A stretch of DNA of 36,732 bases from an uncultured Oscillospiraceae bacterium (lineage in GTDB: Bacteria > Bacillota > Clostridia > Oscillospirales > Ruminococcaceae), in assembly GCA_934448295.1 (NCBI GenBank), contig CAKSEY010000024.1, forward strand, positions 1 through 36,732, in the 5' to 3' direction. The notes under the pieces are model-generated. The model worked only from the letters and a program-made list of their open reading frames with translations, was not told where the DNA came from and did not search any database. The position numbers and the translations under genes are program-made. Positions 15,153 to 22,724 of the stretch are shown here, one piece after another (position 1 is the first letter of the stretch; every line of letters starts with the position of its first letter).

Positions 15153-16061
15153 CTAAAACAAATCCAGCATACTGTCAAGATATATGCTCTCCCTGACATG
15201 AAGCTGATACTCCGGCTTTGTCATGTAATACAGCAGGAATTCCAGGACTATCGCGCTGCCAAGCCCTCTGCCCTCCAGCTTGAAATTGGAGAATCCCATC
15301 GGCAGGTATATCCGTTGAATATCGTCTGCGCTGATGAATCCCGGGTTTTTCATCGCCTGGGAAAATCGGTAGCCGCCGCTGCCGCCCGGGGCTTTGCAGA
15401 GGTGGTCGGGGCAGCTTTCCCCGAGATTCTTTCTGCTGACGTTTTCGTAGCAGATCTTCCGTTCAGCGCAGCCGAACCAGCAGCACTCGTTGCACAGGAA
15501 TTCCACCTTGTCCTTCTGGGAACTGGTCAGCGAATTCAGGCTATCCCATGACCTGTTCAGCCGGAAATCCGGCACGACATAGCGAAATTCCGCGCGGTTT
15601 ATTTCGCCCAGAAGCTCCCGGAAATCCGTCAGCACCTTAGTCGTGGAGGACACAAAATAGAACCCCGGGTAGTTCGTTTTCAGATATTCCAGCAGCAGGT
15701 CAGAGTGAATTATTACGCCGCTGCGGATATCCTTGTTTTCGCTGAACAGCGCGCAGAGGGAATTGCACCTCCTGTCCGCCAGGTGCTCCCGGGTGAGCAG
15801 GGAATTGCTGAATGTCAGCCGGGGTGAAACGCCGTATTCCCGCATGAGCCCCAGAACCTCCCGGGGGTCGTGCTCCCCGTAGCCGACGCGCCCTCCGCCC
15901 CACAGGCAGTCGGCAGGCGCGCCGTAAACGGAGCCTATTTCGCACCAGTCGTAGAAGTATTCCCTGTGCTCCCGGAAAAGCGACAGGAAGATCCGGTACA
16001 GCTCGTAGAATTCGAACAGACCGGGAAGATGGTAGTATGCTGTGTGTTTTTTCGGCTCCAT
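15153..16061 (-). CDS. Cys-rich protein of unknown function (302 aa)
   Basis: I start this at 16061 (MEPKKH) because GGAAAGGCGG precedes it; the frame is open 61 codons further but that part covers the promoter. The N-terminal two thirds look like an alpha/beta barrel-type fold: DWCEIGSVYGAP, RLTFSNSLL, SGVIIHSDLLLEYLK, FYFVSSTTKV. A Cys cluster follows at about residues 205-245: LCNECCWFGC, then ICYENVS and ESCPDHLC, seven Cys in about 40 residues, suggesting an Fe-S or zinc site. GGSGGYRF and FKLEGRG follow. The arrangement loosely recalls U32 peptidase-like or radical-SAM-associated proteins, but no CxxxCxxC radical-SAM motif is present and I cannot name the family. The stop is TAG. Confidence 0.65.
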   Translation of the reverse strand: MEPKKHTAYYHLPGLFEFYELYRIFLSLFREHREYFYDWCEIGSVYGAPADCLWGGGRVGYGEHDPREVLGLMREYGVSPRLTFSNSLLTREHLADRRCNSLCALFSENKDIRSGVIIHSDLLLEYLKTNYPGFYFVSSTTKVLTDFRELLGEINRAEFRYVVPDFRLNRSWDSLNSLTSSQKDKVEFLCNECCWFGCAERKICYENVSRKNLGESCPDHLCKAPGGSGGYRFSQAMKNPGFISADDIQRIYLPMGFSNFKLEGRGLGSAIVLEFLLYYMTKPEYQLHVRESIYLDSMLDLF

Positions 16062-16077
16062 TTCTGCCGCCTTTCCG

Positions 16078-16100
16078 TCCCGCTTATGCGGGATTTTTTT
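16078..16100 (+). terminator. terminator-shaped hairpin in the leader of the Cys-rich gene
   Basis: TCCCGC-TTAT-GCGGGA is followed by seven T on the plus strand. No plus-strand gene ends here. On the minus strand the same hairpin sits between the promoter and ribosome site of the Cys-rich gene, with only about 5 nt to the GGAAAGG. It may protect the mRNA or modulate translation. Confidence 0.5.
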
Positions 16101-16113
16101 ATAAGCTGATTCT

Positions 16114-16142
16114 ATTATATACCATATCCGATAATTACGCAA
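16114..16142 (-). promoter_or_regulatory. promoter of the Cys-rich gene
   Basis: On the minus strand: TTGCGT (16142-16137), a 17-bp spacer and TATAAT (16119-16114). Confidence 0.6.
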
Positions 16143-16198
16143 GACCGCTGGCTGAATTACTTCGTCTAAATAATTTTTTGTTTTTTTGGATAAAACAC

Positions 16199-16229
16199 TT
16201 GACTTAGAGTGAACTCCAGAATGTATAAT
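16199..16229 (+). promoter_or_regulatory. MerR-type promoter with 19-bp spacer
   Basis: TTGACT (16199-16204) and TATAAT (16224-16229) are 19 bp apart, longer than the optimum. The spacer holds the imperfect inverted repeat CTTAGAGT-GA-ACTCCAGA. This architecture is the hallmark of promoters that MerR-family activators untwist, and CTTGACTTAGAGT...ACTC-type boxes are known before reductase genes in Firmicutes. No merR gene lies in the window. Confidence 0.65.
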
Positions 16230-16272
16230 AAGAATATACCGCAAACCAAATCATGTAAAGGAGAGCATAATA

Positions 16273-16950
16273 ATGGAAAAAACGTATATAATTTGTCACA
16301 TGATGACATCTGTTGATGGGCACATTGACTGCGCCATGACCGAACATCTCCCGGGCGTTCAGGAGTATTACGAAACGCTGGACGAGCTGAACGCTCCCAG
16401 CAGGGTCAGCGGCAGGGTCACGGCGCAGCTTGAAATGGCGCTTCCCGGGGAGTTCAAGCCCAAATCTCCCGATAAAACGTCGGGCGGGGAAGCGTTTTCA
16501 AAGGCGGCGGAAGCCGAAGGCTACGAAATAGTGATGGACACCAGGGGCACCCTTTTATGGGAGGACGATCCCGCAAGCCGCCGTCCGCTGCTGATAGTCA
16601 CAAGCGAAGCGGTAAGCCGGGAATATCTTGATTACCTTGATGGGAATCACATTTCCTGGATAACCTGCGGCAAGGACAGGATCGACCTGAAACGCGCCTG
16701 CGAGATCCTTTCCGGGCAGTTCGGGGTCAGGAGAATGGCGGTAGTCGGCGGCGGGCACATCAACGCAGGTTTCCTTGAAGCGGGGCTGCTGGACGAGGTG
16801 AGCGTACTCATCGGCGCCGGTATCGACGGCAGGGGAGGCATGGCGGCTGTGTTCGACGGTTTGCTGGAAAACCGCCCGGTAACTCCGCTGAAGCTGACCA
16901 ACGTTAAGCAGTTTTCAAGCGGCGCAGTATGGCTGAGATATTCAGTATAA
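16273..16950 (+). CDS. RibD C-terminal domain / dihydrofolate-reductase-like reductase (225 aa)
   Basis: This is a pyridine-nucleotide-dependent reductase of the RibD-C/DHFR-like fold. The N-terminal strand IICHMMTSVDGHIDC and the NAD(P)-binding loop MAVVGGGHINAGFLEAGLLDEVSVLIGAGIDGRGG (about residues 155-190) are typical. The end VKQFSSGAVWLRYSV matches the family's last strands. The protein lacks the deaminase half of full RibD, and no riboflavin genes are nearby. A general reductase role is therefore more likely than riboflavin synthesis. The ATG follows AAAGGAGAGCATAATA. It is the first gene of an operon controlled by a MerR-type promoter, followed 21 bp later by a ferredoxin-type aldo/keto reductase. 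Confidence 0.82.
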   Translation: MEKTYIICHMMTSVDGHIDCAMTEHLPGVQEYYETLDELNAPSRVSGRVTAQLEMALPGEFKPKSPDKTSGGEAFSKAAEAEGYEIVMDTRGTLLWEDDPASRRPLLIVTSEAVSREYLDYLDGNHISWITCGKDRIDLKRACEILSGQFGVRRMAVVGGGHINAGFLEAGLLDEVSVLIGAGIDGRGGMAAVFDGLLENRPVTPLKLTNVKQFSSGAVWLRYSV

Positions 16951-16971
16951 ACGAACTATAAGGAGGTACAC

Positions 16972-18078
16972 ATGGAAAACGTAAAGAAAAAACTGGCATT
17001 CGGCTGTATGCGTCTGCCAATGAAGGACGGCAAGGTCGACGAGCCGCAGTTCTGCAAGATGATAGAACGTTTCATCGAGGAGGGCTTTAATTATTTTGAC
17101 ACTGCCCACGGGTATATCGGCGGGCAGAGCGAAACTGCGATACGCTCCTGTCTTACAAGCCGCTACCCACGGGAAAGCTACATTCTCACAAACAAGCTGA
17201 CCGACAGCTATTTCAGCAGGCAGGAGGATATCCGGCCTTTCTTTGAAAACCAACTAAAATGGTGCGGCGTGGATTATTTTGACTTCTACCTGATGCACGC
17301 GCAGGGAGCCGGAAACTACCCGAAATTCAAGGCGTGCAAAGCCTATGAGACCGCGCTGGAGCTCAAGGCGGAGGGAAAGATAAAGCACTTTGGCATTTTC
17401 TTCCACGACACCGCCGAGGTGCTGGAGCAGATACTCACCGAATATCCCCAGATAGAGGTCGTGCAGATACAGTTTAATTATCTCGATTACAACGACCCGG
17501 CGGTGCAGAGCCGTAAGGTGTACGAGGTCTGTCGGAAGTTCGGCAAGCCCGTGCTTGTTATGGAGCCGGTAAAGGGCGGAAATCTCGTGAATATGCCCGC
17601 AGAGGCTAAGAAGGTCCTTGACGACCTGCACGGCGGGAGCACGGCAAGCTATGCCGTGCGCTTCGCGGCGGGCTTTGAAGGAATGTTGTGCGTGCTTTCC
17701 GGAATGAGCGACCTCGCCCAGCTTGGGGACAACATCGGCTACATGAAGGATTTCAAGCCGCTGGACGAAACGGAGCTTGCGGCGGTGAACAGGGTGGTGG
17801 AGATACTCCATTCAAAGAAGCTTATACCCTGCACAGCATGCCGCTACTGCGTTGCGGGCTGTCCGAAGAAGATATCCATTCCCGACCTGTTCTCCTGCAT
17901 GAACACAAAGGAGTTCACCCACGACTGGAATCCTGATTACTATTACAGCGAGGTTTACACGCGCCAGGGCGGAAAGGCTTCCGACTGCATAAAGTGCGGA
18001 AAATGCGAGAAGATATGCCCGCAGCACCTGCCTATCCGTGAGCTCCTAGTAAGCGTGGCAAAGACATTCGAGCACTGA
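16972..18078 (+). CDS. aldo/keto reductase with C-terminal 2[4Fe-4S] ferredoxin domain (368 aa)
   Basis: The N-terminal ~270 residues form an aldo/keto reductase barrel with the catalytic tetrad Asp43, Tyr48 (YFDTAHGYIGG), Lys75 (ILTNKL) and His109 (LMHAQ). The C-terminal part has two cluster motifs, CTACRYCVAGCPK and CIKCGKCEKICPQ, the pattern of two [4Fe-4S] centres. It probably couples carbonyl reduction to low-potential electron carriers rather than, or as well as, NAD(P)H. The substrate is unknown. An AAGGAGGT site precedes the ATG. The gene is co-transcribed with the RibD-like reductase and lies 12 bp before the ECF-type gene. MerR-type promoter control suggests response to aldehydes or redox stress (inference). 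Confidence 0.9.
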   Translation: MENVKKKLAFGCMRLPMKDGKVDEPQFCKMIERFIEEGFNYFDTAHGYIGGQSETAIRSCLTSRYPRESYILTNKLTDSYFSRQEDIRPFFENQLKWCGVDYFDFYLMHAQGAGNYPKFKACKAYETALELKAEGKIKHFGIFFHDTAEVLEQILTEYPQIEVVQIQFNYLDYNDPAVQSRKVYEVCRKFGKPVLVMEPVKGGNLVNMPAEAKKVLDDLHGGSTASYAVRFAAGFEGMLCVLSGMSDLAQLGDNIGYMKDFKPLDETELAAVNRVVEILHSKKLIPCTACRYCVAGCPKKISIPDLFSCMNTKEFTHDWNPDYYYSEVYTRQGGKASDCIKCGKCEKICPQHLPIRELLVSVAKTFEH

Positions 18079-18090
18079 GGAGGTAACAAA

Positions 18091-18675
18091 ATGCTGGAAA
18101 ATGCACTTACATATTACAATGTTTCGGCCGGAAAGAAAATCGCGGTCAAGACACTGATATCCGCCGGGCTGGTCGCTCTGGCTGTGGCGCTGCCGCAGCT
18201 TGTACACCTTGCGCTGGGTCAGCCGGGGGGAGTTCAGTGGCTGCCGATGTATCTGCCTGTTCTGATAGGCGGCTGCCTGCTTGGCTCCAGGTGGGGGCTT
18301 GCGGTGGGAGTGCTTTCGCCGCTGGTCAGCTTTGCGATAACCTAGGCGGCAGGGAGCGCAATGCCCGCTGCGGCAAGGCTTCCGTTCATGATGGCGGAGC
18401 TTGCGGTGTTTGCGGTGGTTTCCGGGCTTTTCACCAGGAAAATAGCGGCTAACGGGCTGTGGGCGTTCCCGGCGGTGATTTCCGCGCAGGTCGCAGGCAG
18501 AGCCGCTTTCATGGGGCTTGTCGCGCTTACCCAGAGCTTCTCGCCGTTCACTCCCGCGATGATCTGGCAGCAGATCCAGACCGGATTCATCGGACTGGCG
18601 GTGCAGGCTGTACTGGTGCCCGGGGTGATCATTCTGCTGAGAAAGCTTATGATAAGGGACGAGAAAAATGACTGA
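18091..18675 (+). pseudogene. ECF-type transporter S component interrupted by an in-frame TAG
   Basis: A single frame of 194 codons is broken only by TAG at 18343-18345. Before it are an amphipathic start (MLENALTYYNVSAGKKIAVK) and two or three membrane helices ending LSPLVSFAIT. After it come PFMMAELAVFAVVSGLFTRK and further helices ending KLMIRDEKND. The PFMMAELA...GL signature and overall plan match small S components of energy-coupling-factor vitamin/metal importers, normally one uninterrupted protein of this size. A strong GAGGAGG site precedes the ATG, and the end overlaps the DUF1893 gene by 8 nt, so the locus is otherwise intact. A recent nonsense change is most likely; suppression or a sequencing error is possible. 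Confidence 0.75.
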
Positions 18676-19090
18676 CGCAGAGCTTGCCATAAGCGCCCTG
18701 AAAGGACATTCCATCGCCCTTTGCAGGGACGGTGGAATAATCGTTGACGATGGCAGGGGGATCTCTCCGATGATGAAATTCATCGGCGCCGGCATGGAGC
18801 TTTCCGGCTATTCCGCCGCTGACGTTATCGTGGGAAAGGCCGCCGCCATGCTGTTCGTTAAAGCGGGGGTAGTCAGCGTCCACGGGAGCACCATGTCCGA
18901 AGCCGGAAAGGCATACCTTGAATCCCACGGAGTAGCCTGCACCTGGGATATCCTCACCGAAAGGATAAAAAACCGCGCCGGGACGGACATATGCCCCATG
19001 GAAAAGGCAGTCGCGGAAATCAGCGACGCCGAAGCCGGATATGCCGCGTTAAAACGGCGCATAGAGGAAATGAAACGCTCCGCCGGATAA
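18668..19090 (+). CDS. DUF1893 family protein (140 aa)
   Basis: The ATG at 18668 overlaps the last codons of the ECF-type gene, implying translational coupling. The sequence LAISALKGHSIALCRDGGIIVDDGRGISPMMKFI and the core VGKAAAMLFVKAGVVSVHGSTMSEAGKAYLESHG fit DUF1893, a small cytosolic cytidine-deaminase-fold family of unknown role. ICPMEKAV appears near the C-terminus, as in relatives. Such genes recur beside ferredoxin-type aldo/keto reductases and ECF S components in Clostridia (recalled, not checked), so a shared redox or cofactor task is inferred. If the upstream amber terminates translation, expression here may drop through lost coupling. Confidence 0.8.
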   Translation: MTDAELAISALKGHSIALCRDGGIIVDDGRGISPMMKFIGAGMELSGYSAADVIVGKAAAMLFVKAGVVSVHGSTMSEAGKAYLESHGVACTWDILTERIKNRAGTDICPMEKAVAEISDAEAGYAALKRRIEEMKRSAG

Positions 19091-19103
19091 ACCGCACAAT
19101 TTC

Positions 19104-19139
19104 CATAAAAAACAAGGCTGCCTTTTTCGGGCAGCCTTG
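19104..19139 (-). terminator. ilvC terminator
   Basis: CAAGGCTGCC (19113-19122) and GGCAGCCTTG (19130-19139) form a 10-bp stem. On the minus strand it is followed by a T-rich run (TTTTTTATGG), so it ends the ilvBNC transcript. It also sits just past the DUF1893 stop. Confidence 0.8.
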
Positions 19140-19155
19140 CGTGATATTAAGCGAA

Positions 19156-20259
19156 TTACTTCTTTGTGGTCTTCTTGGCAGTCTTTCTGGTGGCTGTCTT
19201 AGCCGGAGCCTTCTTGGCAGCGGGAGCAGCCTTCTTAGCGGGAGCTGCTGTGCCGGAAGCAACGTCGATATCGTCTGTCCAGCTATACAGCTTGCGGAGC
19301 TCAGCGCCTACCTTCTCGAGCTGGTGCTCGCTCTCAATGCGGCGGCAAGCGTTGAAGTGGCTTCTGCCCATCTTGTTCTCGGTGATCCAGTTGCGTGCGA
19401 ATGTACCATCCTGAATCTCGTGAAGAACCTTCTTCATTTCCTTCTTGGTGTCCTCGGTGATGATCCTCTTGCCGATCTCGTAGTCGCCGTACTCAGCGGT
19501 ATCGGAGATGGAGTATCTCATCATCTTGAAGCCGCCCTTGTAGATAAGGTCAACGATAAGCTTCATCTCGTGGATGCACTCGAAGTATGCGTTCTGGGGG
19601 TCGTAACCAGCCTCGACCAGAGTCTCAAAGCCAGCCTTCATCAGGGCTGTAACGCCGCCGCAGAGTACGCACTGCTCACCGAACAGGTCGGTCTCAGTCT
19701 CGCACTGGAATGTGGTGGTAAGAACGCCTGCCCTGGAACCGCCGATACCAGCCGCATAAGCAAGTCCGGTGTCGAGCGCTCTGCCGGTAGCGTCCTGATG
19801 AACGGCGATAAGGCAGGGAACGCCTCTGCCAATCTGGTACTCAGAACGAACAGTGTGACCCGGACCCTTGGGGGCGATCATGATAACGTCAACGTCAGCC
19901 GGGGGAACGATCTGACCGAAGTGGATATTGAAGCCGTGCGCAAATGCAAGGGTCTTGCCAGCGGTGAGGTTCGGGGCGATGCTCTCCTTGTACAGGTCAG
20001 CCTGCCTCTCATCGTTGATGAGGATCATGATAAGGTCAGCCTTCTTGGCAGCCTCAGCGGCTGTGTAAACCTTGAAGCCTGCGTCCTCAGCCTTCTTCCA
20101 GCTCTTGGAGCCTTCGTAAAGGCCGATGATCACGTCAACGCCGCTCTCCTTGAGGTTAAGAGCGTGAGCGTGACCCTGGCTGCCGTAGCCGATGATAGCA
20201 ACAGTCTTGCCGTCGAGCATGGACAGGTTGCAGTCTTCCTGATAATAGATCTTTGCCAT
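19156..20259 (-). CDS. ilvC: ketol-acid reductoisomerase with Lys/Ala-rich C-terminal tail (367 aa)
   Basis: IlvC converts 2-acetolactate (or acetohydroxybutyrate) to the dihydroxy acid using NAD(P)H and Mg, the second step of valine/leucine/isoleucine synthesis. The Rossmann motif is GYGSQGHAHALNL. The knotted domain contains ETDLFGEQCVLCGG with Mg-binding acidic residues. The start follows AAGGAGATACAAAACA. The class I enzyme normally ends near residue 333 (LRKLYSW...). Here a further ~34 residues follow, with 10 Lys, 1 Arg, many Ala/Pro/Thr and no acidic residue (PAKKAAPAAKKAPAK...). That tail resembles histone H1-like or nucleoid-protein tails and is unusual for IlvC. Codon choice is strongly biased, suggesting high expression. 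It is the last gene of ilvB-ilvN-ilvC. Confidence 0.95.
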   Translation of the reverse strand: MAKIYYQEDCNLSMLDGKTVAIIGYGSQGHAHALNLKESGVDVIIGLYEGSKSWKKAEDAGFKVYTAAEAAKKADLIMILINDERQADLYKESIAPNLTAGKTLAFAHGFNIHFGQIVPPADVDVIMIAPKGPGHTVRSEYQIGRGVPCLIAVHQDATGRALDTGLAYAAGIGGSRAGVLTTTFQCETETDLFGEQCVLCGGVTALMKAGFETLVEAGYDPQNAYFECIHEMKLIVDLIYKGGFKMMRYSISDTAEYGDYEIGKRIITEDTKKEMKKVLHEIQDGTFARNWITENKMGRSHFNACRRIESEHQLEKVGAELRKLYSWTDDIDVASGTAAPAKKAAPAAKKAPAKTATRKTAKKTTKK

Positions 20260-20318
20260 TGTTTTGTATCTCCTTTTGAAGAATTAATATACGACGCCTT
20301 TTGAGCGAGGTTATACGG

Positions 20319-20810
20319 TCAAACCCTGACGGAAGCTTCGCCCTTCTGCATGGCGATGGTGCCGGTGCGGACTACTTCCTTTATCCCGTAGGGGCGCAGA
20401 AGCTCCTCGTAGGTGTCGAGGTTCTGCTTTGTGTCGGACAGCTCTATCGTCATGGAGTTTGTGGAGATGTCCGAAATTTTGCCCTTTGCTATCTCGGCAA
20501 TGCTGATAAGCTCGGGGCGCTGCTTTGCGGTGCAGCTCACCTTTATGAGAACCAGCTCGCGCGTCACCGCCGTGTCGTTGTGGAGCGTCTTGACCTTGAT
20601 GACGTCTATCAGCTTGTTGAGCTGCTTTTCTATCTGCTCAAGGGTGTACGCGCTTCCGTCCGCGACTATCGTAATGCGGGAGACCTTTTCGTCGTCAGTC
20701 ACGCCCACCGCGAGGCTGTCGATGTTGAAGCCGCGCCGTGCGAACAGACCTGCCACTCTTGCGAGAACGCCTGCATGGTTTTCTACCAGAACTGAAATAG
20801 TATGCTTCAT
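20319..20810 (-). CDS. ilvN: acetolactate synthase regulatory (small) subunit (163 aa)
   Basis: This subunit binds the catalytic subunit and confers valine feedback inhibition. The N-terminal ACT domain reads MKHTISVLVENHAGVLARVAGLFARRGFNIDSLAVG, the IlvN/IlvH signature with the Val-binding loop. A second domain contains ELVLIKV and later GPYGIKEVVRTG-type residues (LLRPYGIKEVVRTG). The length, about 160 residues, is typical. The start at 20810 is chosen because the family begins exactly at MKHTISV and a GGGGGTG site precedes it; the open frame extends 18 codons further but overlaps ilvB. The gap to ilvB is 13 nt and to ilvC 59 nt. Confidence 0.95.
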   Translation of the reverse strand: MKHTISVLVENHAGVLARVAGLFARRGFNIDSLAVGVTDDEKVSRITIVADGSAYTLEQIEKQLNKLIDVIKVKTLHNDTAVTRELVLIKVSCTAKQRPELISIAEIAKGKISDISTNSMTIELSDTKQNLDTYEELLRPYGIKEVVRTGTIAMQKGEASVRV

Positions 20811-20823
20811 GCCTGCACCCCCG

Positions 20824-22434
20824 TCAAAGAATTGTTTTTTCAAGATCCTCGACTGCCACCTCAAGGAGATACGGCTTGTCGGAGGATATCATGCGCTCTA
20901 TCGCGGCGTCCATCATGTCGGCGCTGTCAACCAGCTCATTGCTTATGCCGTAGGCGTCCGCCAGCTTGGTGAAGCAGGGGCTTCCGTCTATCGAAACAGC
21001 CATCAGGCGGTTGTCGTAAGCCTTTTCCTGAAGCTCGCGCACCATGCCGAGGTAGTTGTTCCTCATGACCACGACCTTGACGGGCACATCGTGCTGAACG
21101 GCGGTCGCAAGCTCCATCATCTGCATCTGGAAGGAGCCGTCGCCGCACACTGCGACCACCTGCTTCGAGGGATCCGCGAGCTTTGCGCCTATCGCCGCCG
21201 GGAGGGAATATCCCATAGTCCCCATGCCGCCGGAGGTCAGGAATCTGCCGCCGTTTATCGTGATGTTCCGGGCTGTCCATATCTGGTTCTGACCGACGTC
21301 CGCAACGACTACCGCGTCGTTCGGCAGGTGCTTGTCCAGCGCCTTTATGAACTGCTTCGGGTTCACATAGCCGGAGGGCGCGGGCTCTATCGCCCTGTCC
21401 TCGCGGAAGCTGTCCAGCTCCTGCTTCCAGCCGGAGTGCTCGCCAGCGGAAACCGCCTCGATAAGCTGCCCGAGCACCAGCGTAAGGTCGCCGACTATCG
21501 GGATATCAACGTCGAGATTCTTTCCTATCTCGGCGGGGTCTATATCAACATGGATAACTGTCAGGTCGTCGCGCTGCTTCATTGCGGCTATCGCGCGGTC
21601 GCCTACCCTCGCGCCGAGGAGTATCAGCGTGTCGCAGGAGTTCACCGCGTTGTTTGCCGCCCTGCAGCCGTGCATTCCGAGCATACCGTAGAACAGCGGG
21701 GAATCGGTCGGGATAGCGCCAAGACCCATCATCGTGGAGACCACCGGGATATCCGTCTTTTCGGCGAAGTCCTGCATGAGCTTCACTGCGTCCCCGGTGA
21801 AAAGCCCGCCGCCTGCAAGTATCAGCGGCTTCTTTGCTGCGGCTATCTGAGCCGCAGCGCGCTTCACCTGGTTTCCGTTGCCGGTGCTGCTGGGGCGGTA
21901 GCTGCGGATATCCACAGTCTCGGGATACTCGAAGTCTATCTCGGCTTTCTGCACGTCAAACGGAATATCTATCAGCACGGGGCCTCTTCTGCCGGTGCCC
22001 GCGATGTAGAACGCGCGCTTGAACACCTCTGCGGCGTCCTCTGGCCGCTTCAGCAGGTAGCTGTGCTTTACAAAAGGCTCGGCGGAACCGGTGATGTCCG
22101 CTTCCTGGAACACATCGCGCCCTATCTGGTCGGAGTTCACCTGTCCGGTGATAACGACCATCGGCACGGAGTCCATATATGCGGTGGCGATGGCGGTGAT
22201 GAGATTCAGCGCACCCGGACCGCTTGTGGCTATCGCGACCGCCGGCTTCCCGGTGATCCTTGCGTAGCCGCTTGCCGCATGACCTCCGTTCACCTCGTGG
22301 CGGACGAGTATGTGGCGGATATCCGTCTTGTATAATTCATCATAGAAAGGGCATATTGCCGCGCCCGGGTAGCCGAAAACGGTGGTTATCCCCTCGGCTG
22401 CGAGACATTCGGTCATAGCCTTTGCTACTGTCAT
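20824..22434 (-). CDS. ilvB: acetolactate synthase catalytic (large) subunit (536 aa)
   Basis: This TPP- and FAD-dependent enzyme condenses two pyruvates (or pyruvate plus 2-oxobutyrate). Its N-terminus MTVAKAMTECLAAEGITTVFGYPG and catalytic Glu47 (LVRHEVNGGHAA) are typical. A central FAD-associated domain follows, then the TPP motif CGDGSFQMQMMELATAVQHD...NN in the last third. I place the start at ATG 22434. A TTG at 22449 with GAAAGGAATG upstream is a good alternative, adding five residues. Earlier in-frame codons run into the promoter. No T-box or leader attenuator was seen in the short (about 70 nt) leader, so feedback via IlvN may be the main control. Confidence 0.95.
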   Translation of the reverse strand: MTVAKAMTECLAAEGITTVFGYPGAAICPFYDELYKTDIRHILVRHEVNGGHAASGYARITGKPAVAIATSGPGALNLITAIATAYMDSVPMVVITGQVNSDQIGRDVFQEADITGSAEPFVKHSYLLKRPEDAAEVFKRAFYIAGTGRRGPVLIDIPFDVQKAEIDFEYPETVDIRSYRPSSTGNGNQVKRAAAQIAAAKKPLILAGGGLFTGDAVKLMQDFAEKTDIPVVSTMMGLGAIPTDSPLFYGMLGMHGCRAANNAVNSCDTLILLGARVGDRAIAAMKQRDDLTVIHVDIDPAEIGKNLDVDIPIVGDLTLVLGQLIEAVSAGEHSGWKQELDSFREDRAIEPAPSGYVNPKQFIKALDKHLPNDAVVVADVGQNQIWTARNITINGGRFLTSGGMGTMGYSLPAAIGAKLADPSKQVVAVCGDGSFQMQMMELATAVQHDVPVKVVVMRNNYLGMVRELQEKAYDNRLMAVSIDGSPCFTKLADAYGISNELVDSADMMDAAIERMISSDKPYLLEVAVEDLEKTIL

Positions 22435-22510
22435 TCGAACCTTGCTCAATGCTGGAACATTCCTTTCACGCGCCGCAGCGCATATTCGTACAACTATTCG
22501 ATACATCATT

Positions 22511-22539
22511 ATTATACCAAACAACAGCGTAGTTGTCAA
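22511..22539 (-). promoter_or_regulatory. ilvBNC promoter
   Basis: On the minus strand: TTGACA (22539-22534), a 17-bp spacer and TATAAT (22516-22511). Consensus elements agree with high expression of the operon. Confidence 0.82.
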
Positions 22540-22657
22540 GAGAATTATGTGATTTTTGGGTGAGAATCGTCACAATTGTTCGTTAGCTGTGCATAACCCC
22601 GGGATATCATACCGGAGCGGACATATAAAGCGGCGGCTTTGTTTTGCAGATTTCCTA

Positions 22658-22686
22658 TTGACGTTCAGTTTTTTTTGTGCTATAAT
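22658..22686 (+). promoter_or_regulatory. promoter of the two-component genes
   Basis: TTGACG (22658-22663), a 17-bp spacer including a T run, and TATAAT (22681-22686), with GAAAGGGA before the ATG at 22725. Confidence 0.75.
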
Positions 22687-22724
22687 ACAGTTAATACAGA
22701 AATCGTTTCGGAAAGGGATTCACA

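Noticed and set aside
18991..20304. 437-codon plus-strand open frame over ilvC
   Set aside because: Antisense shadow of the codon-biased ilvC; Leu/Ser/Val-rich with no recognisable domain and no start signals.
20413..22335. 640-codon open frame on the plus strand across ilvN-ilvB
   Set aside because: It is antisense to well-supported ilvBN, has His/Arg/Val-rich composition typical of the complementary strand of GC-biased codons, and has no ribosome site.
22435..22720. T-box or leader-peptide attenuator before ilvBNC
   Set aside because: The promoter leaves a leader of only about 70 nt, with no specifier-loop or terminator/antiterminator structure visible.
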